Origin: Methanobacterium sp.
Lineage (GTDB): Archaea; Methanobacteriota; Methanobacteria; Methanobacteriales; Methanobacteriaceae
Direction: 5' to 3'
Assembly (NCBI GenBank): GCA_012838205.1
Contig: DUPR01000062.1
Span: forward strand, 23,991-87,990
DNA: 64,000 bases
A program made the translations under genes and the position numbers. The notes under the pieces are model-generated. The model searched no databases. It worked only from the letters and a program-made list of their open reading frames with translations, and was not told where the DNA came from. Below are positions 11,274 to 22,258 of this stretch, one piece after another; the stretch's first letter is position 1, and each line of letters opens with the position of its first letter.

Positions 11274-11819
11274 ATGTATAATTATATAAAAGAAGCCTGG
11301 AAAAATCCAGATGAATCATACGTAAAAGAACTAATGCAAGAAAGAGCTCCCCAATGGAGAGCAGAAAGTGTAATAAAGAGAATAAGCAGACCAACCCGAC
11401 TTGACAGAGCACGTTCACTGGGTTATAAGGCAAAAAAAGGATATATCGTCGTTCGAACTCGTGTGCGTCGTGGTGGGCGGAGAAAAAGCCGATTCACTGC
11501 TGGTCGAAAGCCAAAAAGGATGGGTATTAAGAAAATAACTCCAAAAAAATCCATTCAACGCATAGCTGAAGAAAGGGTTGCCCGCAAATACCCCAACCTA
11601 CAAGTTTTAAATTCTTACTGGCTTTGGGAAGATGGAAAATTCAAATTCTTCGAGGTTATCTTAGTTGACCCCAACCATCCTGCTATAAAAAACGATCCCA
11701 AAATTAACTGGATTTGTGAAAACCACCAAACCGGACGTGCATTCCGCGGTTTGACCAGTGAAGGTAAAAAAAACAGGGGTCTTAGAAATAAAGGTAAAGG
11801 AACGGAGAAAATAAGGTAA
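11274..11819 (+). CDS. rpl15e: 50S ribosomal protein L15e
   Basis: A 181-residue, highly basic ribosomal protein found only in archaea and eukaryotes. It begins [14 protein letters not shown] and contains [16 protein letters not shown] and the typical [17 protein letters not shown] near the C-terminus. It opens a long block of RNA-processing and proteostasis genes; its stop overlaps the next start (TAATG). AGAGGTG precedes the ATG. Confidence 0.97.
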   Translation: MYNYIKEAWKNPDESYVKELMQERAPQWRAESVIKRISRPTRLDRARSLGYKAKKGYIVVRTRVRRGGRRKSRFTAGRKPKRMGIKKITPKKSIQRIAEERVARKYPNLQVLNSYWLWEDGKFKFFEVILVDPNHPAIKNDPKINWICENHQTGRAFRGLTSEGKKNRGLRNKGKGTEKIR

Positions 11820-12241
11820 TGATTCATAACCTCTCATACCGGGCCTTCGTTTATGGAACAGAAAGCGAAGATAAGGTTAAGGAGGCTATATATACTCTCA
11901 TCCCCAGTGCCCAAGCTGAAAAGGAAATTACAGAAGGTTATCATAGCAATCAAGTTATTATTCTACATGGAAAGATAATACGTAAAAGAGAAATAAAAGA
12001 TTTCTTGAAAAAACTTCAATCACTAAACCCTTCAACCAAGAAAAAGATTTTCAAAGAGCTTGAAAACAGGATGGATGAGAGAGGAAACCTTTTTCTTAGA
12101 TTTGATAAACAACGTGCCTATCTAGGTGATTTAGTCTTGGTAGAGCATGGTGATGCTCTTCATATCAAACTTAAAATAGCTGCCTACCCTGCCCGGAAGG
12201 AAGTGGCACTTAAGGTGGCACAAAAAATATTTAAGACATAA
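11819..12241 (+). CDS. RNA-binding protein, COG1325-like
   Basis: A 140-residue protein of the archaeal family described as an exosome-associated RNA-binding domain protein (COG1325). Visible features are a ferredoxin-like alpha/beta pattern and the block LFLRFDKQRAYLGDLVLVEHGDALHIKLKIAAYP. It is translationally coupled to L15e and followed directly by RNase P genes. Its exact RNA target is unknown. Confidence 0.8.
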   Translation: MIHNLSYRAFVYGTESEDKVKEAIYTLIPSAQAEKEITEGYHSNQVIILHGKIIRKREIKDFLKKLQSLNPSTKKKIFKELENRMDERGNLFLRFDKQRAYLGDLVLVEHGDALHIKLKIAAYPARKEVALKVAQKIFKT

Positions 12242-12247
12242 TGGCTG

Positions 12248-12979
12248 GTGCGGAGGATGTTCTATGATCTTCATATCCAAGGAAGCCCGAAAATGGCATT
12301 ACATGCCCAAAAATTAGGATATAATGGAACAGCTCTGGTTTTAAATTTTAAGGACTATAAAGATAAATCTGCAATTATTAAAGACGTTCAGAATATTAGA
12401 AATCATTTTCAGCATGATAGTCCTTTTCAGATCAAGGTTGGTTTGGAGATACAAGCAAGAAACCCTACTGATCTTAAAAAACAAGTTCGTAAGTTTAGGG
12501 ATAAAGTTGATGTGATACTGGTTCATGGAGGAGACCTTAAAATTAATAGGGCAGCCACTGAAGAACCTCGAATCGATATTTTATGCCATCCCTACCGTAA
12601 TCGATACGATAGTGGCATCAACCATGTTTTGGCGGTAAAAGCTGCTGAAAATAAGGTTTCAATTGAAATAAATTTAAAATATTTCCTTTTAACTCGTCCA
12701 AATCAGCGTTATCGTGTTTTAAATCAGTTTAGGCAAATAGTAAAGTTACAACGTAAATACAAGTTTCCAGTGATAATTACCAGTGATGCAGATTCAGTTT
12801 ATGATCTTCGTCATCCCCATGATATTATTGCCTTGGCATCATGTTTTGGAATGACCAATGATGAAGCTATTCGTTCTTTATCATCTGTTCCCCTTGATAT
12901 TATAGATAAAAATGAAATTAGAAGGCAAATTATACTTCCAGGAGTTCGTTTAGTTAATGATGAAGGTCAGGGATCATGA
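12248..12979 (+). CDS. rnp3: RNase P protein component 3 (Rpp30)
   Basis: Protein subunit of the ribonucleoprotein that matures the 5' ends of tRNAs. The 243-residue TIM-barrel-like PHP-related protein shows MFYDLHIQG, LCHPYRNRYDSGINHVLAVKAAENKVSIEIN and ITSDADSVYDLRHPHDI. The start is either GTG at 12248 or ATG at 12257; GGAGG directly abuts the ATG, so the GTG may be used with little leader. It overlaps rnp2 by four bases. Confidence 0.93.
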   Translation: MRRMFYDLHIQGSPKMALHAQKLGYNGTALVLNFKDYKDKSAIIKDVQNIRNHFQHDSPFQIKVGLEIQARNPTDLKKQVRKFRDKVDVILVHGGDLKINRAATEEPRIDILCHPYRNRYDSGINHVLAVKAAENKVSIEINLKYFLLTRPNQRYRVLNQFRQIVKLQRKYKFPVIITSDADSVYDLRHPHDIIALASCFGMTNDEAIRSLSSVPLDIIDKNEIRRQIILPGVRLVNDEGQGS

Positions 12980-13353
12980 AATTGAAAATTTTACCTACCC
13001 ATCTTCGCCAAAAGAAGAGATACCTTGCATTTCAAGCAATTTCAGAAATCCCCCTGGAACGAGATGATGTGATATCTCTAATTTTAGGGGCCTCAGGAGA
13101 TCTATACGGAGCTTATGGAACCAGTAAAATTGGATTATGGGTTGTGAAGTTTTGGAAACACCCATCATCGGAAAATAATATGGTTATTGGAATCATAAGA
13201 TGTAATCGTGATGAAACAAACTCGGCTAGAGCTGTTATCTCTACAATAACTAGATTTAAAGGAAAAAGAGTTGTTTTTCAAACACTGGGAATTTCCGGAA
13301 CCATCAAAGGAGCAATAACAAACTTTATTAAATTGAAGACAGCAGATGATTAA
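12976..13353 (+). CDS. rnp2: RNase P protein component 2 (Pop5)
   Basis: The 125-residue Pop5-family protein partners with Rpp30 in archaeal RNase P. Typical features are the N-terminal PTHLRQKKRYLAFQ, GLWVVKFW and CNRDETNSARAVISTITRFKGKRVVFQTLGISGTIKGA. The ATGA overlap with rnp3 reflects that the two subunits form a heterotetramer. Confidence 0.94.
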   Translation: MKLKILPTHLRQKKRYLAFQAISEIPLERDDVISLILGASGDLYGAYGTSKIGLWVVKFWKHPSSENNMVIGIIRCNRDETNSARAVISTITRFKGKRVVFQTLGISGTIKGAITNFIKLKTADD

Positions 13354-13425
13354 AATGTATAAATGGTTTTAAGATAATTAAGCAAATGTTTTGTTTAAAT
13401 TCATTGTTTTATCAAAAAATTAAAA

Positions 13426-14194
<769 letters not shown>

Positions 14195-14197
14195 ATC

Positions 14198-14890
14198 ATG
14201 GTATCCCTTGAAGATGCAGTTATAGCCCGTTTAGAATATTATGGGGAAAGATTTGAGATTTTAGTAGATCCAGATCTAGCATCTGACTTAAAAAGGGGAG
14301 AAGATATTCAGATTGAAGAGATACTGGCTGTTGAAGAGGTTTTTAAAGATGCTAAGAAGGGGGATAAAGCCTCGGAAGAAGCTATGATTAAGGCTTTTGA
14401 GACAACAGACCCCTTAGAAGCTGCTGCCACCATAATACGTAAAGGACAGGTGCAACTCACCGCCCAACAACGAAGGGATATGCAAGAGGATAAAAGAAGG
14501 ATGATCATCGCAAAAATAGCGCGTGAAGCCATTAATCCTCAAACAAAACTTCCTCACCCTGCAAGAAGGATAGAAATAGCAATGGAAGAAGCTAAAATCA
14601 GGGTTGATCCCTTCAAAAGTGTTGATGAACAAGTAAATATCACATTAAAGGCCATCCGTCGATTAATACCAATAAAACTTGAAAAGGTAAAAGTGGCTAT
14701 CCGCATCCCTGGAGAAGACACTGGGAAAGTTTATGGAATTATATCCGAATTTGGCAAAATAACAAAAGAAGAATGGCAACAAGATGGCTCATGGGTGGCA
14801 ATTGTGGAAATTCCTGGTGGTATGCAGGAAAATTTCTATCAAAAACTCTCAGAGATCACCCATGGAAAGGTGGAAACCAAACTTTTATAA
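14198..14890 (+). CDS. ribosome maturation factor SBDS
   Basis: The 230-residue archaeal homologue of the Shwachman-Bodian-Diamond protein/Sdo1, which helps release the anti-association factor aIF6 from the large subunit. The N-terminal FYSH domain ([21 protein letters not shown]...[18 protein letters not shown]), a middle helical domain ([26 protein letters not shown]) and a C-terminal ferredoxin-like domain are all present. Located between psmA and rrp4, the usual archaeal place. Confidence 0.95.
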   Translation: MVSLEDAVIARLEYYGERFEILVDPDLASDLKRGEDIQIEEILAVEEVFKDAKKGDKASEEAMIKAFETTDPLEAAATIIRKGQVQLTAQQRRDMQEDKRRMIIAKIAREAINPQTKLPHPARRIEIAMEEAKIRVDPFKSVDEQVNITLKAIRRLIPIKLEKVKVAIRIPGEDTGKVYGIISEFGKITKEEWQQDGSWVAIVEIPGGMQENFYQKLSEITHGKVETKLL

Positions 14891-14929
14891 AAAAACTTCT
14901 TTTTTAAGCCTGTAATTAGGAGGCAAAAC

Positions 14930-15661
14930 GTGTTACTAATAGAAGATAAACAAATTGTAGTTCCAGGTGAAATACTGGCAGAAGGGGATTTTCATTCAGG
15001 TAGAGGCACTTTTAAAGATGCAGACAAAGTCTGTTCTTCCCTAGTTGGTTTGGTTGCTGTTCGGGACAAAAAAATAAGCGTAATACCCTTACAGAGCAAA
15101 TACATTCCCAAAAGAGGAGATGTGGTCATTGGTAAAATCAGTGACATCCGATTTTCCATGTGGAACTTGGACATAAACTCACCCTATTCCGGAATATTAC
15201 CTGCTGCTGAAGTTTTTGGTAAGGAAAAAAGAGAACTAAACAAGGCATTTGATGTAGGGGATGTTTTATTCCTAAGAGTAGTGGATGTTGATGAAGTTAA
15301 AAAAGTAAAACTCGGTCTAAAAGGAAGAGGGCTGGGTAAATTCCGTGGCGGAATCCTAATACACATAACCCCCACCAAGGTGCCCCGACTTATAGGTAAA
15401 AAAGGGTCAATGATCAACATGATCAAAGACCAGACCAAATGTGAAGTTGTAGTTGGTCAAAATGGTGTTGTCTGGGTTAAAGGAAAACCCGAAATGGAAA
15501 GGATGGTTCAAAAAGTTATAAAAACCATCGAAGAAGAAGCACACACCTCCGGCCTTACCGATCGGATAAAAAACATGTTGTTGGAACTTCTCGGGGAAAA
15601 CACAGAAAAAACTGATAAAACAAGCAAAGAAGAGGATTTTGAAGAAAAACTCATTCAATAG
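14930..15661 (+). CDS. rrp4: exosome RNA-binding subunit Rrp4
   Basis: Cap subunit of the archaeal 3'-5' RNA-degrading exosome. The 243-residue protein has an N-terminal domain ([18 protein letters not shown]), an S1 domain ([13 protein letters not shown]) and a KH domain ([38 protein letters not shown]), followed by an acidic/lysine-rich tail. GTG start behind AGGAGG. The tail coding sequence overlaps the possible start of rrp41. Confidence 0.96.
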   Translation: MLLIEDKQIVVPGEILAEGDFHSGRGTFKDADKVCSSLVGLVAVRDKKISVIPLQSKYIPKRGDVVIGKISDIRFSMWNLDINSPYSGILPAAEVFGKEKRELNKAFDVGDVLFLRVVDVDEVKKVKLGLKGRGLGKFRGGILIHITPTKVPRLIGKKGSMINMIKDQTKCEVVVGQNGVVWVKGKPEMERMVQKVIKTIEEEAHTSGLTDRIKNMLLELLGENTEKTDKTSKEEDFEEKLIQ

Positions 15662-16412
15662 GGGTGATATTATTTTAACCAGTAAATTAATAGGAAACAG
15701 TAATAAAGGAAGTTTAATTACTTCTGGAACTAAAAAGAGGCCTGATGGAAGAGCATTCGATGAAATGAGGCCTTTGAAGATAGAAGCTGGTGTGCTAGAA
15801 AGGGCGGATGGCTCAGCATATTTGGAAATAGGGGATAATAAGGTTCTAGCAGCTGTTTATGGGCCAAGAGAGTTACATGTACGCCGTCTTTTAAAACCTA
15901 ACATGGCTATCCTACGATGCAGATATAATATGGCACCATTTTCAGTGGAAGACCGTAAAAGACCTGGACCAGACCGAAGATCTGTGGAAATATCCAAAAT
16001 CACTACTGAAGCTCTTAACCCCTCTGTTTTCCTTGAAAAATTCCCAAGATCCACCATAGACATTTTTATCGAAGTACTGCAAGCTGAAGGAGGTACCAGA
16101 TGCGCTGGTATTACAGCAGCATCAGTAGCTTTGGCTGATGCTGGCATACCCATGAAAGACATGGTAGCAGCGTGTGCCGCTGGTAAATCTGACGGACAAG
16201 TCATAATGGACCTTTCAGAATGGGAAGATAAAGAAGGAGAAGCTGACCTTCCAATAGCCTTGATGCCTAGAACAGGAGATATAACATTACTACAGATGGA
16301 TGGACACCTCACATCAGACGAATTCCAAGAAGCACTTGATCTAGCTATAAAAGGATGTCAGATCATCAGTGAAGAACAGAAAAATGCCATCAAGAATAGG
16401 TACGGTGATTAA
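15639..16412 (+). CDS. rrp41: exosome catalytic subunit Rrp41
   Basis: RNase PH-like phosphorolytic subunit. The core runs from [32 protein letters not shown] through [23 protein letters not shown] and [15 protein letters not shown], with all family blocks. The N-terminus is uncertain: no ATG exists before the core, so translation starts at TTG 15639 (within rrp4, behind GAGGAT) or at a non-standard codon such as ATT near 15666-15671, just after TAGGGGTGAT. Given coordinates are the longest option. It pairs with Rrp42 in the hexameric ring. Confidence 0.93.
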   Translation: MKKNSFNRGDIILTSKLIGNSNKGSLITSGTKKRPDGRAFDEMRPLKIEAGVLERADGSAYLEIGDNKVLAAVYGPRELHVRRLLKPNMAILRCRYNMAPFSVEDRKRPGPDRRSVEISKITTEALNPSVFLEKFPRSTIDIFIEVLQAEGGTRCAGITAASVALADAGIPMKDMVAACAAGKSDGQVIMDLSEWEDKEGEADLPIALMPRTGDITLLQMDGHLTSDEFQEALDLAIKGCQIISEEQKNAIKNRYGD

Positions 16413-16413
16413 A

Positions 16414-17214
16414 ATGGTGCAGAGTATAGTTCCACAGATAATAAAAGAAAGTGTGGTTAATCTTATACAAAAAGGAGAAAGAGCAGATGGAAGAGGATTG
16501 GACCAGTACCGTGAAATAAGTCTGGAAACTGGTATAATAAAAAAAGCAGAAGGCTCGGCACGTGTAAAAATTGGCAATACTCAAATTGTAGTGGGAGCTA
16601 AACCACAGATTGGAGAACCCTTCCCAGACACTCCCAACGTCGGTGTTTTGATAACCAACTCTGAACTTCTTCCAATGGCTGCACCAAACTTTGAAGCAGG
16701 ACCTCCTAATGAAACTTCAGTAGAATTAGCACGTGTCACGGACCGTTGTATAAGGGAAGGAGAAGTACTAGACTTGGAAAAATTGGTAATCATCCCCGGA
16801 AAGAAGGCATGGATGATCTTCCTAGACCTCCATATAGTGGACTATGACGGCAACCTTATAGATGCTGCAGTCCTGGGTAGTTTAGCCGCCCTATTAAATA
16901 CTAAAATCCCAAGTACCACTATTGAAGGAGATGAAGTCGTAATCGATTATGAAAAGATGGTTCCAATTCCAATTAAAGAACAGCCACTCATGTGCACGTT
17001 GGCCAAGATCGGTGGAGAATTGGTAGCTGATCCCTCACTGGAAGAAGACGATGTTCTGGATGCGCGAATATCCGTAGGTTTAAGGGCAGATGGCAGCATA
17101 TGTGCCATGCAAAAAGGAGGATCAGCGCCTTTAACACGTGAAGAAATATTAAAGTCCATTGAAATTGCTCAGGAAAAAACCAAAGAACTGAGAAAGTCAA
17201 TTCCTAAGGCATAA
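16414..17214 (+). CDS. rrp42: exosome subunit Rrp42
   Basis: Non-catalytic RNase PH-like partner of Rrp41. The 266-residue protein has [37 protein letters not shown] and [26 protein letters not shown] use the ATG at 16414, behind GGTGAT and one base after the rrp41 stop, instead of an upstream in-frame start inside rrp41. Confidence 0.95.
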   Translation: MVQSIVPQIIKESVVNLIQKGERADGRGLDQYREISLETGIIKKAEGSARVKIGNTQIVVGAKPQIGEPFPDTPNVGVLITNSELLPMAAPNFEAGPPNETSVELARVTDRCIREGEVLDLEKLVIIPGKKAWMIFLDLHIVDYDGNLIDAAVLGSLAALLNTKIPSTTIEGDEVVIDYEKMVPIPIKEQPLMCTLAKIGGELVADPSLEEDDVLDARISVGLRADGSICAMQKGGSAPLTREEILKSIEIAQEKTKELRKSIPKA

Positions 17215-17325
17215 GGTAAGTGAGTGTTTTTTATAAAGAAACACAACTGGTATTAGAGCGTATAATCATTCTAATTCCACCTGAACCTCGTAGAACAAGT
17301 TAACAAAATTAATAAGGTGATAATT

Positions 17326-17595
17326 ATGGCAAGAACAAACAAAGTAGGTGTTACCGGGAGATTTGGTCCCAGATACGGTAGGAAAGCAAAGAGAACCGTG
17401 AAAACCATTGAAGAAAACATGAAAAAGAACCACACTTGCCCACAGTGTGATCGACCTGGAGTTAAAAGGGTTGCTGCAGGAATATGGAAATGCCGAAAAT
17501 GTGGTGCAGTCTTCACTGGCGGAGCATACCTACCAAACACTCCCATGGGCAAAACTGCCTCAAGAAATATAAAAAGGATTGTTGGAGGTTTATAA
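17326..17595 (+). CDS. rpl37ae: 50S ribosomal protein L37Ae
   Basis: The 89-residue zinc-ribbon ribosomal protein has CPQC and CRKC pairs separated by about 14 residues and the sequence [21 protein letters not shown]. The ATG at 17326 follows AAGGTGA. It is followed with zero spacing by rpoP. Confidence 0.97.
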   Translation: MARTNKVGVTGRFGPRYGRKAKRTVKTIEENMKKNHTCPQCDRPGVKRVAAGIWKCRKCGAVFTGGAYLPNTPMGKTASRNIKRIVGGL

Positions 17596-17727
17596 TTGTA
17601 CAAATGTGCCAAATGTGATACACTTGTAGACATTAGAGGATACACAGAATCTAAATGTCCCAGTTGCCGCTACCGAATACTCTTCAAAGAAGTTCCTGAG
17701 GTTCGGCGAGTTGTTAAAGCCCGTTAG
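17596..17727 (+). CDS. rpoP: DNA-directed RNA polymerase subunit P
   Basis: A 43-residue zinc-finger subunit of archaeal RNA polymerase (Rpb12/RpoP). The sequence reads [13 protein letters not shown]...[14 protein letters not shown] and ends in basic residues; the CxxC...CxxC pairs bind zinc. It starts with TTG immediately after the L37Ae stop, using GGAGG at 17585-17589 inside that gene. Confidence 0.94.
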   Translation: MYKCAKCDTLVDIRGYTESKCPSCRYRILFKEVPEVRRVVKAR

Positions 17728-17808
17728 ACTCGTTGTTCTGATATATTACGGATGTCAAGATATATTTGGTTTTAAATAAATCTTAAATTCCAATAAAATA
17801 TTAGATTT

Positions 17809-18336
17809 ATGTTAGTAACCACTTCCCGAAAGCCATCCCAAAGAACAAGAACATTTTGCCGCGGATTAGAACGAGTATCAAAAACACGTTGTGTTAACCG
17901 GGGAAAAATGAGTCTTCGAGATGTCTTTTTAAAATCCCGTGAATTAGGAACTAATCTGGTTGCGGTGATATCGGAAAAAAATGGAAATCCCAATGGGATG
18001 GAAATATATGAGGATGGTGTGCTATTCGCTACACTTAAACTAGCTGCAGATCTCTCCCTTCCTAAAGGAAGGATTAAAAAGGACGAAACACGTCTTCGAT
18101 GTGAAGTGGATGAATTAAAAGGTCTTGCATCTAAGATATTTGAAATTCCATTGGAAAATTCCGAAGAATCAAAATGCAATTTTTTGTGGATCAAAACTCA
18201 CCAAAGGAAATCAACTCCAGTGATGGAGTTCTTTGATAGGGATGGTAAGCCCACCATGCCACGCATCCACATATACGAGTGTAAATTACATGATGAAGCA
18301 GACGAAAACACTAAAACAAGTCGAAGCTCAGATTGA
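17809..18336 (+). CDS. Brix domain ribosomal biogenesis protein
   Basis: The 175-residue archaeal Brix protein (Imp4/Rpf-like) begins MLVTTSRKPSQRTRTFCRGLERV, the RNA-binding start of the family, and contains GNPNGMEIYEDGVLFATLKLAADLSL. It is thought to act in rRNA processing. Its 3' end overlaps the start of the Pcc1-like gene by about 47 bases. Confidence 0.92.
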   Translation: MLVTTSRKPSQRTRTFCRGLERVSKTRCVNRGKMSLRDVFLKSRELGTNLVAVISEKNGNPNGMEIYEDGVLFATLKLAADLSLPKGRIKKDETRLRCEVDELKGLASKIFEIPLENSEESKCNFLWIKTHQRKSTPVMEFFDRDGKPTMPRIHIYECKLHDEADENTKTSRSSD

Positions 18337-18559
18337 AATTGAATTTGACTCTAAAAAAGAAGCTGAAATTGTTTTAACTGCTATAAAACCAGAAATTAGT
18401 GATTCACCCTCAAGTAGAACCATTACTGAAGTTAAATCTATAGATAAGATTTTAAACATCGATATCAAGGCACAAGATTCTCCTTCCTTTAGAGCAGCAC
18501 TTAATTCTTACTTCCGGTGGATTATGCTCTCACAGGAAGTTTTCAAATTGAGTAAATAA
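18290..18559 (+). CDS. KEOPS complex subunit Pcc1
   Basis: An 89-residue Pcc1-family protein of the KEOPS complex that makes t6A on tRNA. Typical sequence: QIEIEFDSKKEAEIVLTAIKPE followed by DIKAQDSPSFRAALNSYFRWI. I start it at the ATG pair at 18290, inside the Brix gene, giving the usual short length. Confidence 0.85.
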   Translation: MMKQTKTLKQVEAQIEIEFDSKKEAEIVLTAIKPEISDSPSSRTITEVKSIDKILNIDIKAQDSPSFRAALNSYFRWIMLSQEVFKLSK

Positions 18560-18625
18560 CCATTCACATGAATTTGAATTAAAAAAAATTTACTGACATT
18601 ACGATTAGAATATGAGGTGACAAAT

Positions 18626-18982
18626 ATGGAAATGCCCCAAAACATTCAACATCAACTAGCCCAGTTCCAACAAATGCAACAACAAGCACAAGCAATAACC
18701 ATGCAGAAACAGAGTGTGGATTTGCAGATAAGAGAAACAGAAAAAGCCCTTGAAGAATTGGAAAAAGTAGAAGAAAATGCCGAAGTTTACAAAACTGCAG
18801 GAAATTTACTTATTAAGATGGGTAAAGTTGAACTAACTGAAGAATTGACCGAAAAACTTGAAACCCTGAAACTCCGGGAAAAAACAGTAGCCCGACAAGA
18901 AGAAAGGGTCATGTCACGTTTAAAGGAAATGCAGGAATCTTTACAGGAAGCAATGCAAATGCAGCCTGGTATGGGAAACTAA
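18626..18982 (+). CDS. pfdB: prefoldin subunit beta
   Basis: A 118-residue coiled-coil protein (two long helices joined by a beta hairpin) that forms the archaeal prefoldin hexamer delivering unfolded protein to the thermosome. It is glutamine-rich at the N-terminus and contains [40 protein letters not shown]. The ATG at 18626 lies five bases after GAGGTGA; an upstream in-frame GTG is inside that site. Confidence 0.94.
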   Translation: MEMPQNIQHQLAQFQQMQQQAQAITMQKQSVDLQIRETEKALEELEKVEENAEVYKTAGNLLIKMGKVELTEELTEKLETLKLREKTVARQEERVMSRLKEMQESLQEAMQMQPGMGN

Positions 18983-19051
18983 ATTTGGTTCCTGTACCCT
19001 TAAATTTCCTATAGTTTATTCCTATTTCCCAAGGGTGAAGAGGTTAAAATT

Positions 19052-19309
19052 TTGAAGAAATTAACTGATTCTGAAATGGAGAGCCTCTCTGAAGCTGCGG
19101 CAGTAGCCGCAGAAAACCACATTTTTTCTAAGGTATCCAAGAAAGAAGTACTTGACCTAGAATTAAGAGTCGAATTCAACCAAGACAATGGTCTTGATGT
19201 TGATGTAGAAGTTGAACTCTTGCTGGATGAGCTTTGTACTGCAGAAGGAAACTTGGCTGATGAAGCAGCCCAAGTAGCTTTGGATGAAATTGATAAACAG
19301 CTCGAATAA
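19052..19309 (+). CDS. DUF3194 family protein
   Basis: An acidic 85-residue protein matching DUF3194, a family that follows prefoldin beta in Methanobacteriales. TTG start behind GAAGAGG. The sequence ends the information-processing block; function is unknown. Confidence 0.78.
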   Translation: MKKLTDSEMESLSEAAAVAAENHIFSKVSKKEVLDLELRVEFNQDNGLDVDVEVELLLDELCTAEGNLADEAAQVALDEIDKQLE

Positions 19310-19476
19310 CTATCTAAATATTTTTAAACTCTCTTTTTTATCAAAACACATCATTGCCCATAATCCAATGTAAACAAGTTAATCTACGATTTTCCATGTT
19401 TTCGTTGGTAATAATCACCGAAAAAATTATGAGTGGAACATCAACTGTTTATATAATGGAAAAAAATCTCTCGAAA

Positions 19477-20160
19477 TCACATTTTCTTATGAGTACTAAC
19501 CTTAACCTCATCATCCATTTTTAAATTATTTTTATATTCTACCAGTTCAATTTTGCAACCTGGTCCAATAGTGACATTGTTTCCTCTTACGGTTTTGGCA
19601 ATAGTATTTTCAAGGTATACGTTGTCTCCTTCAATTAAATTACATGATAGCTCATTTTTACCTTCTGCAATTATCATGTTTTTTATTCCTAATAAACTCA
19701 GTTTACTGTTCCTGGTTATTCTTATTTCGGATCCACCTATTTCATTTACTTCACTGGGCCAGTACAAGTTCATTTTCATCGTGTCTGCGTTGATCATTCC
19801 ATCAACTATAAAACCTCCTTCTATGTTGAGAATTTCGGCATTTAAGTTGCCACCAGTCATGATACTGCCTTGTATTTCGGCTTCATCGGCACATAACTCA
19901 TCACCAACTTCGATTTCACCCTGAACTTTCAATTTTCGGGAGTTTAAATAGCCATCAACAATCGTTTCACCCTTTATACTCACATAATTGGTTGTTTTCA
20001 CATTACCATCCAGATTGCCTTCTCCGTAAATTTTTAGGCTATAACATTTCACATTTCCACGGATTATGCCTTCACCCATTATGCTTATTTTGTCAAATGT
20101 TCCACCGTTTGAAATTCCTGAACCGTAGATTTTTAGGTCATTTCTTTCATTATTTCTCAT
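19477..20160 (-). CDS. bactofilin-like polymer-forming protein (copy 1)
   Basis: The 227-residue protein is built of short beta-helical repeats (LKIYGSG, ISIMGEG, LKIYGEG, VSIKGET, LKVQGEI) like bactofilin/polymer-forming cytoskeletal domains. Its C-terminal third (NEIGGSEIRITR...NLIEGDNVYLENT-AKTVRG...GPGCKIELVEYKNNLKMDDE) is shared with copy 2 at 22259-22936, so the two are paralogues. It is the last gene of a minus-strand cassette with an ABC exporter and a YhbD-type regulator; the arrangement recalls yhbD-yhbE-yhbF of Bacillus. ATG behind AGGAGG. Confidence 0.8.
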   Translation of the reverse strand: MRNNERNDLKIYGSGISNGGTFDKISIMGEGIIRGNVKCYSLKIYGEGNLDGNVKTTNYVSIKGETIVDGYLNSRKLKVQGEIEVGDELCADEAEIQGSIMTGGNLNAEILNIEGGFIVDGMINADTMKMNLYWPSEVNEIGGSEIRITRNSKLSLLGIKNMIIAEGKNELSCNLIEGDNVYLENTIAKTVRGNNVTIGPGCKIELVEYKNNLKMDDEVKVSTHKKM

Positions 20161-20225
20161 GATAATCCTCCTATTATCTTGAAACTTATTGGATTATACT
20201 TATGTCCTGTTAAAAGCATTTTTTT

Positions 20226-21314
20226 TTAATCCTCTTTCCAGTTGAATGTAGCTGCTCCTAAACCAAAGAGTACCATCCCAATAACGGCAATTATGGCCAA
20301 GTCAGTTGCTGCATCCCCACTATTTCCAGTTATCATGGAACTCCTAAGACCATCACAAAGGTAGGTTAAAGGGGATATTTTGGCAAGGTACTGCAGGAAC
20401 CAAGGCATGTTTTCCACGGGTATAAAGGTTCCTGAGACAAACATCAATGGGAAAGTGATGACACCTACAGCGTTCATGGCTGATTCCTCATTTTTTACAA
20501 AATTGGCAACAAGAATTCCAAATCCTGCAAAAAGTGCAGTTCCAATGATTACTAGTAGTAAACTCACCACATTAATTTGGGGGTTTATATTAAATGCTAA
20601 AGATGCTAAAAATAGGGACACAGCCAGTGATAAAATCACCAGGACCGTCCAAGTGATAATTCTGGATGCAATCCATTCTTTACTGGTTAAAGGTGTTGTT
20701 GAAAGTTTCTTGAACACTCCAATACTACGTAACCTGGCAACAGTCCCCACAGACATATTTGCCGCAGCAGACATGATGGTAATGGCTAATATTCCTGGAA
20801 GCAGAAAGTTAAAATAATTCATACCAGATGTGACAGCTTCTTGAGAGTTCACAGTGATAACTTCAGAGGCACCTGACCTTTTCATGTTGAAACCATTGGC
20901 TACTTGTTGAATAACTGAAACAACTGCCATGGATGCTGGTTTGGACTTATCATAAAACACGTTAACCTCTGCATTGGAGCTTCCACTTGATTGTTGGATA
21001 ACTTGCCCAAAATTTCCAGGTATAACTAAGTAAGTAGAGATTTTCCCCTCTTTTAACATCTTTTCCAGATCCATATTTGAACCATCTTTAAGATGTAAGG
21101 CACCGGTAGATCCCAAGGATTGGATAAAAGTATTTGATATGGTTGAACCATCGTTATCCTGATAATATAAGGTAATTGAATCAGATTGACCACCGAATAT
21201 GTATCCAAATAAAAGGAAAAGCACTATTGGAAAGATGAACATCCAGAAAATATTTATCCTGTCCCTAAAGGTCTCTTTTAAACTGTATTTGATATCTGTA
21301 GTAATCTTTGACAT
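20226..21314 (-). CDS. ABC-2 type exporter permease
   Basis: A 362-residue ABC-2 permease: one N-terminal span (INIFWMFIFPIVLFLLFGYIFGG), a large extracytoplasmic domain (about residues 50-165), then five spans with GVITFPLMFVSGTFIPVENMPWFLQYLAKISPLTYLCDGLRS, the family signature. It follows the ATPase gene directly, so they form one transporter. Substrate unknown; position between two bactofilin genes hints at an envelope function. Confidence 0.9.
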   Translation of the reverse strand: MSKITTDIKYSLKETFRDRINIFWMFIFPIVLFLLFGYIFGGQSDSITLYYQDNDGSTISNTFIQSLGSTGALHLKDGSNMDLEKMLKEGKISTYLVIPGNFGQVIQQSSGSSNAEVNVFYDKSKPASMAVVSVIQQVANGFNMKRSGASEVITVNSQEAVTSGMNYFNFLLPGILAITIMSAAANMSVGTVARLRSIGVFKKLSTTPLTSKEWIASRIITWTVLVILSLAVSLFLASLAFNINPQINVVSLLLVIIGTALFAGFGILVANFVKNEESAMNAVGVITFPLMFVSGTFIPVENMPWFLQYLAKISPLTYLCDGLRSSMITGNSGDAATDLAIIAVIGMVLFGLGAATFNWKED

Positions 21315-22244
21315 CTATTTTCCTCCATTTGAGAGTTTATTTCCAGTTAAATTCAAAAACACATCTTCAAGAGTTGCTTTTTTAACATAAAGTTCTTCGC
21401 ACGCAAGTTCATCACGATTAACAATTGATAATGCTTGGGACATATATTTCATACCATCTTCTACAGCTAATTTTATCAAAATATCATCCCCCTCAATTTC
21501 ACAATGGGAAACAGCTTCAATAATTTCATTTTTAGCATTTTCGCTGCATTTTCTAATTATGAGGGTGTTACCACCTCCATGGTGGTTGATTAAGTCTTCA
21601 GGTGTTCCTTCTGCAATTATCTGCCCATTATGTAGTACGCTCACTCGGTCTGCCAGGAAATGGGCCTCATCCATGTAATGGGTTGTAAGAAAGACAGTTT
21701 TACCATTTCTTTTTAATTCTTTAATGGCTTTCCACACATCTCGTCTGGCTTTGGGGTCAAGACCAGTGGTGGGCTCATCAAGAAAAACTATTTCAGGATG
21801 GTTAACTAGTGCAATGGCGATCCCCACCCTTTGTTTCAGACCTCCGGAAAGATCTTTAAACAGTGTATCTTTTTTTTTAGTTAAACTCAACATTTCAATG
21901 AGTGTATCTATATCCACATGGGTGGGGTACATTTTAGCAAAATAATCGATGTTCTCATAGACAGTCAACCATTCAAAAGCATTAAAATCCTGTGGAAGCA
22001 CACCAATCTTCTTTTTAACTTCCTTTTCTTTCTTTTTTATATCTAATCCCAGAATTTTAATGGTTCCTGTTGTCAAGTTTTTAAGACATTCCATTATTTC
22101 AACGGTTGTGGTTTTCCCTGCACCATTAGGACCTAAAAAGGCAAATATCTCTCCTTTCTTGATGTTGAAAGATATATCATTTACTGCAATAAAATCTCCA
22201 TATTTTTTCAGCAATGATTTAACTTCAATCACATTGTCTGTCAT
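21315..22244 (-). CDS. ABC transporter ATP-binding protein (DrrA-like)
   Basis: The 309-residue ATPase has Walker A GPNGAGKTTT, signature LSGGLKQRVGIA, Walker [13 protein letters not shown] and the H-loop TTHYMDEA, with the C-terminal extension common to DrrA/NatA-like exporters. I prefer the ATG at 22244 (MTDNVIEVKS) behind GGTGA; an upstream TTG at 22262 overlaps the stop of the bactofilin gene. Drives the adjacent ABC-2 permease. Confidence 0.92.
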   Translation of the reverse strand: MTDNVIEVKSLLKKYGDFIAVNDISFNIKKGEIFAFLGPNGAGKTTTVEIMECLKNLTTGTIKILGLDIKKKEKEVKKKIGVLPQDFNAFEWLTVYENIDYFAKMYPTHVDIDTLIEMLSLTKKKDTLFKDLSGGLKQRVGIAIALVNHPEIVFLDEPTTGLDPKARRDVWKAIKELKRNGKTVFLTTHYMDEAHFLADRVSVLHNGQIIAEGTPEDLINHHGGGNTLIIRKCSENAKNEIIEAVSHCEIEGDDILIKLAVEDGMKYMSQALSIVNRDELACEELYVKKATLEDVFLNLTGNKLSNGGK

Positions 22245-22258
22245 CTTTTTCACCATTA

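Noticed and set aside
16947..17200. Two minus-strand ORFs opposite rrp42
   Set aside because: rrp42 is unmistakable; these are its shadows.
19553..19924. 123-codon ORF opposite bactofilin 1
   Set aside because: Antisense shadow of the repetitive bactofilin gene, with no start signal.
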